Positions 7,737-16,633 of a stretch of 64,000 bases of DNA are shown here, piece by piece. The position numbers were made by a program, and so were the translations under genes. This DNA comes from Chthonomonas calidirosea T49 (GTDB lineage: Bacteria; Armatimonadota; Chthonomonadetes; Chthonomonadales; Chthonomonadaceae), in assembly GCF_000427095.1 (NCBI RefSeq), contig NC_021487.1, forward strand, positions 2,961,241-3,025,240, read 5' to 3'. Within the stretch, counting starts at the first letter, position 1, and each line of letters opens with the position of its first letter. Under the pieces are notes generated by a model. It did not search any database. It was not told the origin of the DNA and worked only from the letters and a program-made list of their open reading frames with translations.

Positions 7737-9050
7737 ATGCGACGCTACTCGGAGGAGGAGATACTTGAGCTGCTTGCAGCCTATCGGCAGCAACAAGACC
7801 TTCGTCTGCGCGATCGCATTGTATTAAACTACACCAACTTAGTGGAGAGCATTGCCCGACGCTTTTCCGGGGCTTCGGAGCCAATGGAAGACCTGGCACA
7901 GGAGGGCTATATTGGTCTCATCACGGCTATCGAGCTCTACGATCCCAAGAAGAATGTGAAATTCTCTACCTACGCGACCCACTTCATCATCGGCCAGATC
8001 AAACACTATCTGCGTGACCGTGGCAAGATCATCAAGGAGCCTGCCTGGCTTCAGGAACTAAACCTGCGCCTGAACCGCATCAGTGATGCGCTAACGCAAC
8101 AGCTCGGCCGAACCCCTACCTATGGTGAGATAGCCGAAAAGATGGGGATGCGTGAGGAGGAGGTAGCCGAACTCATGACCACGCGTGAGGTGTTTCGGGT
8201 AACCTCGATAGATGGCTTCCGCGAAAATGAGGATGGCTCTGCTCATAGCTATGGCGAGCGACACGATATTGCCGATCAAGCGGTGGCTTTTCAGCTTCCC
8301 ATCGAAGACCGCATTATGCTGGAAACCGCTATGAAAAAGCTGAAAGCTTTAGAGCAACAGGTGCTTGTAGAGTTCTACTTTAAGGACTTAAACCAGACGG
8401 AGATCGCCCAAAAGCTGGGCATCTCCTGCAACTACGTTTCTCATCTTATTCGCAACTCCACCCGCAAGCTGCGCAAAATCCTGACCACCGAGGATCTGCG
8501 CACGACCCAGGTTCAGCTCGCCCAGCTGCGCCAGGAGTTTGACATGGCGCTTTGCGAAGACCCCTCCGTCATCGTAGATCCACTTACCAAGCTCTATAAT
8601 CGCCACTATTTTGATATGCGGCTTCAGGAAGAGCTAAATCGCGCCCGCCGCATTAACTCGGAAGTGGCCGTGATCCTGTTGCGAATGGAAGGGCTGCAGG
8701 CCTTCACTCACTACCATGGTACGCTTTGGGGAGATGAGGCGGTGCAGCTAAGCGCTCAGCTCCTACGTCAAACCGTGCGTCGCTCCGACATCGTAACCCG
8801 CTATGCGACCGACACTTTCGCCGTGATCCTTCCCTACACAGGGAGCACTGCCAGCGCGGTGTTGCAACGTATCAGGGCTACGTTTGAGGACTTGCTGAAG
8901 GAAAAGGGATGGAATAGGGGCCACTCACCGCTCTGTTTTGCCTATAGCGTCGCTTGGTTTCCAATGGAAGCGAACCATCCGGCCACGTTATTACGCCTCT
9001 TAGAGGAGCGTCTCCAGCCGCCCTCTTCCTCCTTACAAAAGGCGGCTTAG
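7737..9050 (+). CDS. Sigma-70 family factor fused to a degenerate GGDEF domain
   Basis: A 437-residue fusion. Residues 10-105 are sigma region 2 (DLAQEGYIGLITAIELYDP, then KFSTYATHFIIGQIKHYLRD), 105-165 region 3, and 205-260 region 4 with its helix-turn-helix (LNQTEIAQKLGISCNYVSHL). From about 283 to the end is a diguanylate-cyclase fold: it begins VDPLTKLYNRHYFD, a normal GGDEF N-terminus. The catalytic motif reads ATDTF instead of GGDEF, so the domain should not make c-di-GMP. RRSD sits exactly five residues before it, the position of the inhibitory RxxD site. A receptor role is therefore likely, by inference. The ATG at 7737 follows GGAGAG by eight bases. Transcribed alone. Confidence 0.88.
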   Translation: MRRYSEEEILELLAAYRQQQDLRLRDRIVLNYTNLVESIARRFSGASEPMEDLAQEGYIGLITAIELYDPKKNVKFSTYATHFIIGQIKHYLRDRGKIIKEPAWLQELNLRLNRISDALTQQLGRTPTYGEIAEKMGMREEEVAELMTTREVFRVTSIDGFRENEDGSAHSYGERHDIADQAVAFQLPIEDRIMLETAMKKLKALEQQVLVEFYFKDLNQTEIAQKLGISCNYVSHLIRNSTRKLRKILTTEDLRTTQVQLAQLRQEFDMALCEDPSVIVDPLTKLYNRHYFDMRLQEELNRARRINSEVAVILLRMEGLQAFTHYHGTLWGDEAVQLSAQLLRQTVRRSDIVTRYATDTFAVILPYTGSTASAVLQRIRATFEDLLKEKGWNRGHSPLCFAYSVAWFPMEANHPATLLRLLEERLQPPSSSLQKAA

Positions 9051-9191
9051 CCGGCAGAGGCCCTGAAAACCTTCCAAGATTGAGCTGTACGGTTCACAAA
9101 TCCACCACACGTGACTGTCGGCCCTACATGAAAGGCGGTAACGTGCTACACTAAGTCATCATAGGGTGTTTCAAAGAGGAAGGGCATTGGA

Positions 9192-10400
9192 GTGGAGAGC
9201 CCGCAGGTTGGTGAAACGAATCGCATTCATCTTAATTTTCTTGACGGGATGAGAGGGCTTGCCGCCCTCTACGTCATGCTTTACCATTGCTATCAGTTTT
9301 ATCATGAAATAGCCATCCACTACCGGCCGAATGCCCTCCAAAAAGGGCTTTCCTATCTGCTGTTTTTGTGCCCCTTCGGCTATTTCGCGGTCACCGTATT
9401 TCTCGTGCTTTCTGGCTACTCGCTCATGATCCCCGTTGCACGCAATCCAAAGGGGGAAATGGCGGTGGGTAGCTATTTTTGGCGTCGTGCCTGGCGCATT
9501 TTGCCTCCCTACTACGGTGCCCTCGCGCTATGGACTCTCTTTCTTGCGCCTCTCTTTCATCCGGGAATCGCGTTGCCTGCGGCGTCGTTTTGGGCACGGT
9601 TACGGCCAACGGTGAACGGTTCCACCCTGTTTTCCCATCTGCTTTTAATACATAACTTTAGTCCCCATTGGTCTCATCAGATTGACGCCCCCATGTGGAG
9701 CATCGCTACTGAGTGGCAGATCTACTTCTTTCTTCCTTTCTTTATTTTGCCCCTTTGGCATCGCTATGGGATTCCCAAGATGGTATTTGCGGCCATGGTG
9801 TTGGGGTTTTTGCCCTGCCTGTGGTTTCATAGGGATATTCCGGAAGGTTTCTGGATGTTGGGGATTTTTGCGCTTGGTGTGGCCGGTGCCATCGTGAACT
9901 GGTCTCCTACGGATAGGTGGGCGGCGCGATGTCGCACCTGGCGCTGGCCGGCTGTCGTTGGGGCACTCGGTATCGCAATGGTCGTACTGTTTGCCCTTTG
10001 GCCTCCCACCCAGGCCGGCATCCAGGTTTTTCACGCGCCATTACGGTTGCCCGATGTTTTGGTGGCCCTTTTCGCAACCAGCTTCATTGTAAGCTGTGTG
10101 CAGAATCCGCGGGCGATGCGATGGCCCCTGCGTTGCCTACAGTCGCCTCCGGTACGGCTGCTCGGCGATTTCTCCTACAGTCTCTACCTCATTCACTATC
10201 CTGTCCTCAACGAACTGGCCCATGCGCTTCGCGTGCATCGTGTAGGGCCTGCTGTCTCTTGTCTCGTTCTCTTTGGGATCGGAGCGCCGATAGCGGTGTT
10301 GGCGGCCTATCTCTTCTATCTAGCAGTGGAACGCCCTACGCTGCGTTATCGGCGGCGGTTGGGGACAAAACAGAGTACCCCCTCCTCCATAACGACCTAA
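9192..10400 (+). CDS. Acyltransferase 3 family membrane protein (OafA-like)
   Basis: A 402-residue integral membrane protein with about ten hydrophobic segments. The N-terminus has the family signature LDGMRGLAALYVMLYHCYQF, whose Arg and His are essential in characterised members, and MWSIATEWQIYFFLPFF follows at about 170. These enzymes move acetyl or other acyl groups onto exported polysaccharides, lipids or peptidoglycan. The GTG start follows GAGGAAGG with usual spacing. No neighbouring glycan gene fixes the substrate. Confidence 0.85.
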   Translation: MESPQVGETNRIHLNFLDGMRGLAALYVMLYHCYQFYHEIAIHYRPNALQKGLSYLLFLCPFGYFAVTVFLVLSGYSLMIPVARNPKGEMAVGSYFWRRAWRILPPYYGALALWTLFLAPLFHPGIALPAASFWARLRPTVNGSTLFSHLLLIHNFSPHWSHQIDAPMWSIATEWQIYFFLPFFILPLWHRYGIPKMVFAAMVLGFLPCLWFHRDIPEGFWMLGIFALGVAGAIVNWSPTDRWAARCRTWRWPAVVGALGIAMVVLFALWPPTQAGIQVFHAPLRLPDVLVALFATSFIVSCVQNPRAMRWPLRCLQSPPVRLLGDFSYSLYLIHYPVLNELAHALRVHRVGPAVSCLVLFGIGAPIAVLAAYLFYLAVERPTLRYRRRLGTKQSTPSSITT

Positions 10401-10418
10401 AGCCGCCCTGCCATGCGC

Positions 10419-10468
10419 TATAATAATAGCTCTAAGAGCGCCTCACCGTCTCTGCAGCGTCGGTGAGG
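10419..10468 (+). promoter_or_regulatory. -10 element and leader hairpin of the aroF-tyrA operon
   Basis: TATAAT at 10419-10424 with no good -35. About 15 bases further on is a perfect 8-bp inverted repeat (CCTCACCG at 10441-10448, CGGTGAGG at 10461-10468), which would sit near the 5' end of the mRNA and 40 bases before the start. There is no U-tract, so it is not a simple attenuator. It may stabilise the message or act as a control element. Confidence 0.4.
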
Positions 10469-10508
10469 AGAGATAGAGAATTGGACGAGGATAAATGGAG
10501 GATTGTAA

Positions 10509-11531
10509 GTGATTATCGTTTTGCAGCCGGATGCAACGGAGGAACAGCAAGAGGCACTGTTGGCCGATCTCAAAGCCCGTGGTTATGGCGTTCACTGTTC
10601 GCGCGGCGTAGAGCGCACCATTGTTGGGGTTATCGGGACGCCGGAACGGGATAAAGACGGATTGATCGAGCATTTCGAATCGCTGCCCTATGTGGAGCGC
10701 GTCATCCCTATCCTCAAGCCCTATAAGCTGGTTGGCAAAGCTTTCCGCCCAGAAGGAACCGTTTTGAACGTACGGGGTGTGCAGATTGGCGGCGGCACCC
10801 TCTGCGTTATGGCGGGTCCGTGCACGGTGGAGTCGGCGGAGATGTTGTTGGAGACAGCCCGCTTTGTGAAGAAAATGGGCGCGCACATCCTGCGTGGCGG
10901 GGCGTTTAAGCCCTCCACATCGCCCTACTCCTTCCACGGACTCGGGGAGGAGGGGTTGAAAATCCTTCAGGAGGCGAGTTTAGAGACCGGTTTGCCCATC
11001 ATCACCGAGGTCATGGATACGCGCGATGTGGAGCTAGTGGGGCGCTACACCGACATCTTTCAGATCGGCACGCGCAATATGACCAACTTCAGCCTTCTGC
11101 GGGAGGTGGGGAATACGCGCAAACCCGTGATGCTGAAACGCGGTTGGGCCAGCACCATCGAGGAGTGGCTCCAGGCCGCAGAGTACATCGCAAGTCAAGG
11201 GAACTACGAGATCATTCTCTGTGAACGCGGCATCCGCACCTTTGAAACCTATACGCGCAATACCTTTGACCTGAACGCCATTCCTGCGATAAAGGAGCTA
11301 TCGCATCTGCCCATCTTTGCCGATCCCTCTCATGCCACAGGCAAACGCAGTTTGGTGCCGGCAATAACCTTAGGGGCCGTGGCCGCGGGGGTAGATGGGC
11401 TTATTATTGAGGTGCATCCCAACCCCGAAAAGGCCGTGAAAGACGGGCCGCAGTCGCTTTCGTTTGAGCAGTTTGGGCAGCTGATGCAGGCGGTGAGGCC
11501 TGTGGCGGAGGCTGTTGGTAAGCGCTTATGA
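10509..11531 (+). CDS. aroF: 3-deoxy-7-phosphoheptulonate synthase (DAHP synthase, type I-beta)
   Basis: A 340-residue enzyme that condenses phosphoenolpyruvate and erythrose 4-phosphate, the first step of the shikimate pathway. Residues 1-70 form the ferredoxin-like domain typical of the Thermotoga/Bacillus-type enzymes (start [13 protein letters not shown]), which carries feedback control there. The TIM-barrel core has MAGPCTVES near 100, [19 protein letters not shown] near 120, [19 protein letters not shown] near 215 and [11 protein letters not shown] near 275, with metal- and substrate-binding residues in place. The GTG start has GGAGG seven bases upstream. tyrA begins inside its stop codon. 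Confidence 0.94.
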   Translation: MIIVLQPDATEEQQEALLADLKARGYGVHCSRGVERTIVGVIGTPERDKDGLIEHFESLPYVERVIPILKPYKLVGKAFRPEGTVLNVRGVQIGGGTLCVMAGPCTVESAEMLLETARFVKKMGAHILRGGAFKPSTSPYSFHGLGEEGLKILQEASLETGLPIITEVMDTRDVELVGRYTDIFQIGTRNMTNFSLLREVGNTRKPVMLKRGWASTIEEWLQAAEYIASQGNYEIILCERGIRTFETYTRNTFDLNAIPAIKELSHLPIFADPSHATGKRSLVPAITLGAVAAGVDGLIIEVHPNPEKAVKDGPQSLSFEQFGQLMQAVRPVAEAVGKRL

Positions 11532-12355
11532 GGGCATCTGAAGAGCGGGTTTGCCCTGTTCTCTTCAGTCAGGTGGCCATCCTCGGCATGGGCCTCATGG
11601 GCACCTCCTTGGGGATGGCCCTACGTCAGCAAGGGCTTGCGCAAACGGTGGTCGGCTATGATGTTCAGCCAAGCCATCTGCATATGGCCTCTAAGCAAGG
11701 TGCCTTAGATAAGGTTGTAGGGACACCTGTGGAGGCGCTTGCAGATGCCGATCTCGTGGTGTTTGCCGTGCCCCCTTATGCCATCATCGAGCAGCTGACG
11801 TGCTTGGCCCCTTACATTCCCGCGCGAGCTCTTGTGACCGACCTCGGCAGCGTGAAGGGGGCGATTGTGCAACGCGGTGAGGAGCTTTTGGGGGCGCGAT
11901 TTGTGGGGGGGCATCCCATGGCGGGAGGAACGCAATCGGGGCCACAGGCCGCACAACCCGATCTTTTTCGTGAGGCCGCATGGGCCATCGTCCGCTCAAA
12001 GCCCTTCACGTTGAAAAATGACCCTTGGGCGCTACGGCTAGCAGCATTTGTCGAAGCGTTAGGGGCGCATCCTCTGCCGATGGAGGCGGCGCAACATGAC
12101 CATCTAGCGGCTCTCGTCAGCCACCTGCCCCATCTGCTTTCCTTTGCTTTCATGAAAACGGTGGAGGCCGAGCCGGAACGAGAGCTTGCAAAGCAGTTGG
12201 CAGGGGGCAGCTTTCGTGACCTCACACGCATCGCGGCTGCTGACAACGCCCTTTGGAGAGAGATTTTTCTGCAGAATCGAGAGGAACTGCTGCAGGCGCT
12301 TGCCGCTTTTGAAAGTCAACTAGCGCTTTTACGCAAAGAGATAGAGCAGAATTAG
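11528..12355 (+). CDS. tyrA: Prephenate dehydrogenase
   Basis: A 275-residue NAD(P)-dependent enzyme converting prephenate (or arogenate) to 4-hydroxyphenylpyruvate in tyrosine synthesis. The Rossmann nucleotide-binding loop is [10 protein letters not shown] near residue 20. [10 protein letters not shown] and VTDLGSVKG follow near 80-105, and the catalytic histidine region is [12 protein letters not shown] near 125. The helical dimerisation domain carries [16 protein letters not shown]. No ACT domain is present, so feedback control probably rests on AroF. Four-base overlap (ATGA) with aroF indicates translational coupling. Confidence 0.93.
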   Translation: MRASEERVCPVLFSQVAILGMGLMGTSLGMALRQQGLAQTVVGYDVQPSHLHMASKQGALDKVVGTPVEALADADLVVFAVPPYAIIEQLTCLAPYIPARALVTDLGSVKGAIVQRGEELLGARFVGGHPMAGGTQSGPQAAQPDLFREAAWAIVRSKPFTLKNDPWALRLAAFVEALGAHPLPMEAAQHDHLAALVSHLPHLLSFAFMKTVEAEPERELAKQLAGGSFRDLTRIAAADNALWREIFLQNREELLQALAAFESQLALLRKEIEQN

Positions 12356-12493
12356 AGGGATGCAGATGGCGATCTCGCCTGTATCGCCTCGTTGAGCTGT
12401 TGCGATAAGGCTCCGTAGTCTCAGCCTCCATTTTTCTCTTGGAAACGCCGATTATAACACCGTGCTAACTGCGCTTTAAGGAGTTTCTGAAAG

Positions 12494-13069
12494 GTGGTAG
12501 AGCCTGCCGTTTACGAGACAGAGGAGGCCGAGAAGAGGATCGCGCCGCCCGACCCACGCCAACGAGGTCGCAAACAGGTTTTTGCTGCAGCCCTCGTGGC
12601 GCTGATCGCCTTCGGGTTTGCGGTTTTCGTGCCCCATCGTCCTAATTCGGCAGCAACCGGCCTGACGGAGGCGAAGCTTCAAGGAAGCTGGGTTTTGCAA
12701 AGCATCGGTAAAACCGCCACCGGCCCGCAAAGTGGCTGCCCTATTTTGGATCAGCAGGTGACTTTCGCGCATGGGGTGGTCACTGGAACAACCCGGCTTT
12801 TAGCCAATACCCCCGATGGCACCACCCAAATGCCCTTCCCAGATAAAAGCGTGCAGCAGGTAAGTTCAGACGATGATGGACAAACCCTCCTTATTCGCTG
12901 GCAGGGCACCTACGAGCTAAAGGGACCCCATCGGTTATGGCTGAAGATCGGCAAGGCCAGCTACCCAATAGATGCTCAAATAGACCCTAAAACGCACGCC
13001 CTTATCTGCAGCCACGATCTCATTCTAACCTATCCAAACGCAACGCGTTATGTCCCTGTAAAACCCTAA
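12494..13069 (+). CDS. Membrane-anchored hypothetical protein
   Basis: 191 residues, family not recognised. A charged N-terminal segment of 28 residues (ending PRQRGRKQ) precedes one hydrophobic helix (FAAALVALIAFGFAVFV, about 31-47). The remaining 140 residues lie outside the membrane and look like a small beta-rich domain: LQGSWVLQSIGKT resembles the start of lipocalin-like 'TCP' domains, and LLIRWQGTYEL and HRLWLKIGKASYPI are strand-like. The GTG start has AAGGAG ten bases upstream. It stands alone between tyrA and a convergent membrane-protein gene. Confidence 0.65.
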   Translation: MVEPAVYETEEAEKRIAPPDPRQRGRKQVFAAALVALIAFGFAVFVPHRPNSAATGLTEAKLQGSWVLQSIGKTATGPQSGCPILDQQVTFAHGVVTGTTRLLANTPDGTTQMPFPDKSVQQVSSDDDGQTLLIRWQGTYELKGPHRLWLKIGKASYPIDAQIDPKTHALICSHDLILTYPNATRYVPVKP

Positions 13070-13083
13070 GATCACCTCTTAGG

Positions 13084-15084
13084 CTATTGCCAGAACTGAT
13101 AGGTTGGTAGGCCTCTTGCGATGCCGTAGATATTCCATAGACTCCCTACCACGAACTGCCCCAACATCAAGCCGATAAAAAAGGGTAGCGCTTTTTGAAA
13201 AGTGCCTCGCCCTCCGTAGCGAAGGATAAGGCCTTTGAATATCCATGCGAGGAAAAGCGGCCCCCATACCAAATTGATCTCCCAAGAGGAGGTGACGGCA
13301 AAAGCCAAAGGATGGAAAGGCCACCATGGGAACCGAACCCGCATCCACTGGAGAAAGAAGGCGATGCCGCATCCCACAAAAATAGACATCAGTTCGCCGA
13401 ACTTGCCACGGGTGGGCGTGTTGAGCCAGGCGGTTAGGTTGTTGTAAGGTTCCGGCCCAAAGGTCAGGACGCTTTTGGCTTCGGCGCCGTAGTGGTACAT
13501 CAACCCCAGCATGTTCCAAAACGCTACAAACACCCCAAAAATACCGAGGAAAAGCATCGCAAAGTACCAGCTTCGATAGCGAGAACGAGTCTGTTCAGCG
13601 AGTTTGAATCCCTCTAACTGATGGGGCATAGGGTGACTACGGTAAGCGCGGTTGAACCAGAAATAGAGGGAGAACACGGTGAGTGTGTTGGCCGAGAAGC
13701 TATCTGTGCCGGCCACGCGTGTCATGATCATCTCTGGGCCGGTAAAGTGGAGGTCATGAACCGGCGTGCCCAGTTCTGCACGCATGCGGGTAATGGCGAT
13801 GGCAAGCATAAAGTACATAAAGAAAAACAGAATGCCTATCCACCAGACCATTCCTAGCCAAGCTGAGAAAGCAACGAGCGAGCCTACACCCACAATAACG
13901 CCCAATACGGCCCAGCGATAGCGAATGGGCTCGGTGCTATCGTCAAGTTCAGAGGGACGTCCTAACGCACAGCGCAGCACCTGCTTAATGTAGTTGCGGC
14001 TAAGCCAAGCCGCATAGAAGAAGAAAGAGAGATAGGCACCAAACGACTGATTTTCGATGTAAGGGAAGCGCGGGTCACGGTCGTAGCCAAGCCACACGAC
14101 GGCGACGCGTTCTAACTTCCAGAACCAGTAGAAAAACCACATAGAGAACAGAAAGTCGAGCGGCATAAACATGCCTAATCCGATCATAAAAGGGTAGAAG
14201 GAAACCGGAGTCCACCCCAAGGCATTCCACGGTTTTGAGGTGAAATATTGGCCTATATCTAAAAAACTTTGGCCGAAACCGGGGGTCAGCACCGTGGGAA
14301 TATTGGGATAGTAGTAGTTAAGACTGTTGATCATATCAATGGAGCCGGCGATGGCGAAGCCGAGCCAGAAGAGCCGGTTTCGGAAAAGCCCATTCGGTGC
14401 AAAAGCCTGCTCTGAAGTGATCTGTAGAGGCAGTTGAATGATGGGGTAGGTTAGGCGTTCGTGTTCGGTCCACTGTTTGCGCAAAATCACATTAATGCAA
14501 AGCATAACAAATAGCAACATGGAGACGAAAGCCGTCCAGATGCACACGACAGGCAGCCAGGCCCGAATGTAGACCCATCGAAAGATGGTATCGTTGCCCA
14601 CATAGTAACCCTTATAGATTTTAGGGTCGCTGATGAAAAGCCCCGGTTTTAGGTGGGGGATAATGAGATGCGCCCAGTTGTTGGAGGAGTTGGCGTGCTT
14701 AAAAGGCCAAGTAAGCATGGGGACGAAGACCTCCAACATGTCGTGTCCGCTGACGGCGGCGGCGATGCAGAGAACGGAGTAGGTGAGAAGCAGCTCTCCG
14801 CGCTCCAGGGCAAGTCGAGGGGCGATGCGTTTAAGGCCTTGATTGGCCACTGTGAGGCAGAGCAGAACAAACACGGTATCGAAAAAAAGGGAGATAGTGG
14901 TGGGATGCGCGGAGTAGCGCACGACCTCCATTTCCACTTGCCAAAAATCGGTTAGGGGAATAAGAATGAGACAAAGGAGGACGACACGCCAGGTGAGAGA
15001 GCGCCCGTAAGGCCGAGGTTGGCTCTCGGATAGAGCCGATGCAAGCTGAGGAAACGGCTTTTTTTGTAGAGGCATATCCGCCAT
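13084..15084 (-). CDS. Large multi-pass membrane protein, DUF6785-like
   Basis: About 667 residues with some twelve or more hydrophobic helices (for example VVLLCLILIPLTDFW, LLFVMLCINVILR and MYFMLAIAITRMRAELGTP). It resembles the DUF6785/DUF6784 proteins common in Armatimonadota and Planctomycetota, distantly like oligopeptide-type transporters; no function is established. A conserved-looking loop TRMRAELGTPVHDLHFTGPE lies around residue 450. I prefer the ATG at 15084, preceded by AGGAG at 11 bases, over the longer in-frame ATG at 15126 that lacks such a site. Divergent from the pseudopilin gene and convergent with the anchored protein. Confidence 0.75.
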   Translation of the reverse strand: MADMPLQKKPFPQLASALSESQPRPYGRSLTWRVVLLCLILIPLTDFWQVEMEVVRYSAHPTTISLFFDTVFVLLCLTVANQGLKRIAPRLALERGELLLTYSVLCIAAAVSGHDMLEVFVPMLTWPFKHANSSNNWAHLIIPHLKPGLFISDPKIYKGYYVGNDTIFRWVYIRAWLPVVCIWTAFVSMLLFVMLCINVILRKQWTEHERLTYPIIQLPLQITSEQAFAPNGLFRNRLFWLGFAIAGSIDMINSLNYYYPNIPTVLTPGFGQSFLDIGQYFTSKPWNALGWTPVSFYPFMIGLGMFMPLDFLFSMWFFYWFWKLERVAVVWLGYDRDPRFPYIENQSFGAYLSFFFYAAWLSRNYIKQVLRCALGRPSELDDSTEPIRYRWAVLGVIVGVGSLVAFSAWLGMVWWIGILFFFMYFMLAIAITRMRAELGTPVHDLHFTGPEMIMTRVAGTDSFSANTLTVFSLYFWFNRAYRSHPMPHQLEGFKLAEQTRSRYRSWYFAMLFLGIFGVFVAFWNMLGLMYHYGAEAKSVLTFGPEPYNNLTAWLNTPTRGKFGELMSIFVGCGIAFFLQWMRVRFPWWPFHPLAFAVTSSWEINLVWGPLFLAWIFKGLILRYGGRGTFQKALPFFIGLMLGQFVVGSLWNIYGIARGLPTYQFWQ

Positions 15085-15270
15085 CGTCCATTCAACTCCT
15101 TTCAAGTGCAGAGGAAATTTCGCCATTCGCCTGCCGTTTCCTGCTAGAACACTGAGATCAGGGGGTGAGCGGACTTCGAAGAGTTGGCTAAGGAAAGTGA
15201 ACCATCTAAAACCTCAGTAATTATCCACAGCTACTCAGCCTACAAGTTGACACTTTTTTGCACAGCCTTC

Positions 15271-15299
15271 TTGATTCCTGACAGGTTCTATGTTATAAT
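15271..15299 (+). promoter_or_regulatory. Predicted sigma-70 promoter of the pseudopilin gene
   Basis: TTGATT at 15271-15276, a 17-base spacer and consensus TATAAT at 15294-15299. The transcript would have a leader of about 70 bases. A second TTGACA at 15247 is 41 bases from the -10 and cannot pair with it. Confidence 0.75.
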
Positions 15300-15377
15300 G
15301 GAGTGCAGCATATCTCAGAGAGACATAGCTCCTTAAAAATCATCTCACTCATTCATTCGCTTCTCGGAGGAAGGATC

Positions 15378-16205
15378 ATGAAAAAACAGCAAGCGTTCAC
15401 ACTCATTGAGTTACTTGTCGTTATCGCCATTATCGCGATTCTTGCGGCGATCCTCTTTCCGGTGTTCGCTCAGGCACGCGAGAAAGCACGGGCCATTAGC
15501 TGCCTCTCAAATATGAAGCAGCTGGCCACGGCTGAGCAGATGTATACGCAAGACTACGATGAGATGCTTGAACGAATACGGGTTGCCTGTAACCCAAGTG
15601 TCTGTACCGGAGACAAGTGGGCGATAGGTGCCCAAGACGAACTGAACCCCTACATTAAAAACAAAGCGATTTGGCACTGTCCCGACGATCCCTATCAACG
15701 CGTCAACTGCATCTCCCGTGCAAACGGCGACCCCGGTGGCCCGATCAGCTACTCCTTTACTCACTATCAAGATGGCTACGATGAAGGCCAAATAGGCGGT
15801 TATACTGCGACGTTTGGCATTCATGCCTACTATGTGGGGCAGGACTCGAAAAGGTTGGCCGGCATCGGCGCTCCCGCCTCGACGATCTCCATTTTCGAGC
15901 TTTGGACTACGGTCAGCATGTGGAATGGCTACGCCTATTGGCGGTGGGACCAACGTAACCTTGCCGATCCAAATTGGCCGACAGCGCCCGATAACTTCAG
16001 CGTGAGTTGGTGCGGAGGACAGGGCTATTTCTCGATGGGCGCCCATAACGGCATGTCAAACTATGCGTTCGTAGACGGCCACGTGAAGACGCTGAAGCGA
16101 ACCTCTATTATGTCGTGGCCATGGACGCCACAAGCTATTGCTCAGCGGGCCGCCGCAGGACAGAAGAACTTTAACCTTGTAAGCTGGGACGACCAGTATA
16201 AATAA
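15378..16205 (+). CDS. Type IV pilin-like protein (H-X9-DG / DUF1559 type)
   Basis: 275 residues. The N-terminus is a prepilin signal: charged MKKQQA, then [19 protein letters not shown], cleaved before Phe by prepilin peptidase with Glu at position 5. [20 protein letters not shown] follows, the signature of the expanded planctomycete/armatimonadete family, and near the C-terminus [18 protein letters not shown] gives the H-X9-DG motif. The ectodomain has paired cysteines ([21 protein letters not shown]). Such proteins are probably minor pilins or extracellular assembly proteins; the individual function is unknown. Start chosen for the GGAGGAAGG just upstream. A small anchored protein follows 15 bases later. 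Confidence 0.9.
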   Translation: MKKQQAFTLIELLVVIAIIAILAAILFPVFAQAREKARAISCLSNMKQLATAEQMYTQDYDEMLERIRVACNPSVCTGDKWAIGAQDELNPYIKNKAIWHCPDDPYQRVNCISRANGDPGGPISYSFTHYQDGYDEGQIGGYTATFGIHAYYVGQDSKRLAGIGAPASTISIFELWTTVSMWNGYAYWRWDQRNLADPNWPTAPDNFSVSWCGGQGYFSMGAHNGMSNYAFVDGHVKTLKRTSIMSWPWTPQAIAQRAAAGQKNFNLVSWDDQYK

Positions 16206-16220
16206 ATTCGGAGTGACACG

Positions 16221-16481
16221 ATGGACTCGCAACGGAAGACCGTTCTGGTTATTATCGTAGTGGTCATTGCTGTGGCGCTTGCCATCTGGTCGGCCGTGCG
16301 GACTTTTGGACCCCATGGTCGCACGATAGGCTCGCTTGGCAGCCTCAACGAGTCGAAAACAGCCCCTGGGTTTGGTGGAAACTCTACCAATAGCGCTTTA
16401 CCGAAATCGAATGCTCTTCAAGAAAAAGAGGGTGGCTCTTCCACGCTCTCCGGTGCCCCAGCGGGTATGGGCGGTCCTTAG
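16221..16481 (+). CDS. Small single-pass membrane protein
   Basis: 86 residues. One transmembrane helix near the N-terminus (VLVIIVVVIAVALAIWSAV, residues 8-26) is followed by a Gly/Ser/Asn-rich tail that looks unstructured. GGAG precedes the ATG at good spacing. It lies 15 bases after the pseudopilin gene and before a terminator, so the two form an operon. No family recognised; a helper of the pilin-like protein is only a guess from position. Confidence 0.6.
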   Translation: MDSQRKTVLVIIVVVIAVALAIWSAVRTFGPHGRTIGSLGSLNESKTAPGFGGNSTNSALPKSNALQEKEGGSSTLSGAPAGMGGP

Positions 16482-16519
16482 CGCGTGAATCGACGATTTA
16501 GGTGACGATTTAGGAGTGC

Positions 16520-16550
16520 GCAGCGGAACAGGTTTCCGCTGCCATTTTTT
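16520..16550 (+). terminator. Rho-independent terminator
   Basis: A 9-bp perfect stem (GCAGCGGAA / TTCCGCTGC) with a 5-base loop, then CA and a run of six T. Ends the pseudopilin operon. Confidence 0.88.
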
Positions 16551-16633
16551 ATGGGCTGGGAACAATCCGCGAAATGTTGTAACAGATGGAGCCACTGGTA
16601 CGTCCAAACAGGTATAGTAAAACAAATGGAACG

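Noticed and set aside
15247-15299. Consensus TTGACA at 15247 as -35 for the pseudopilin promoter
   Set aside because: It is 41 bases from the TATAAT; TTGATT at 15271 has correct spacing.
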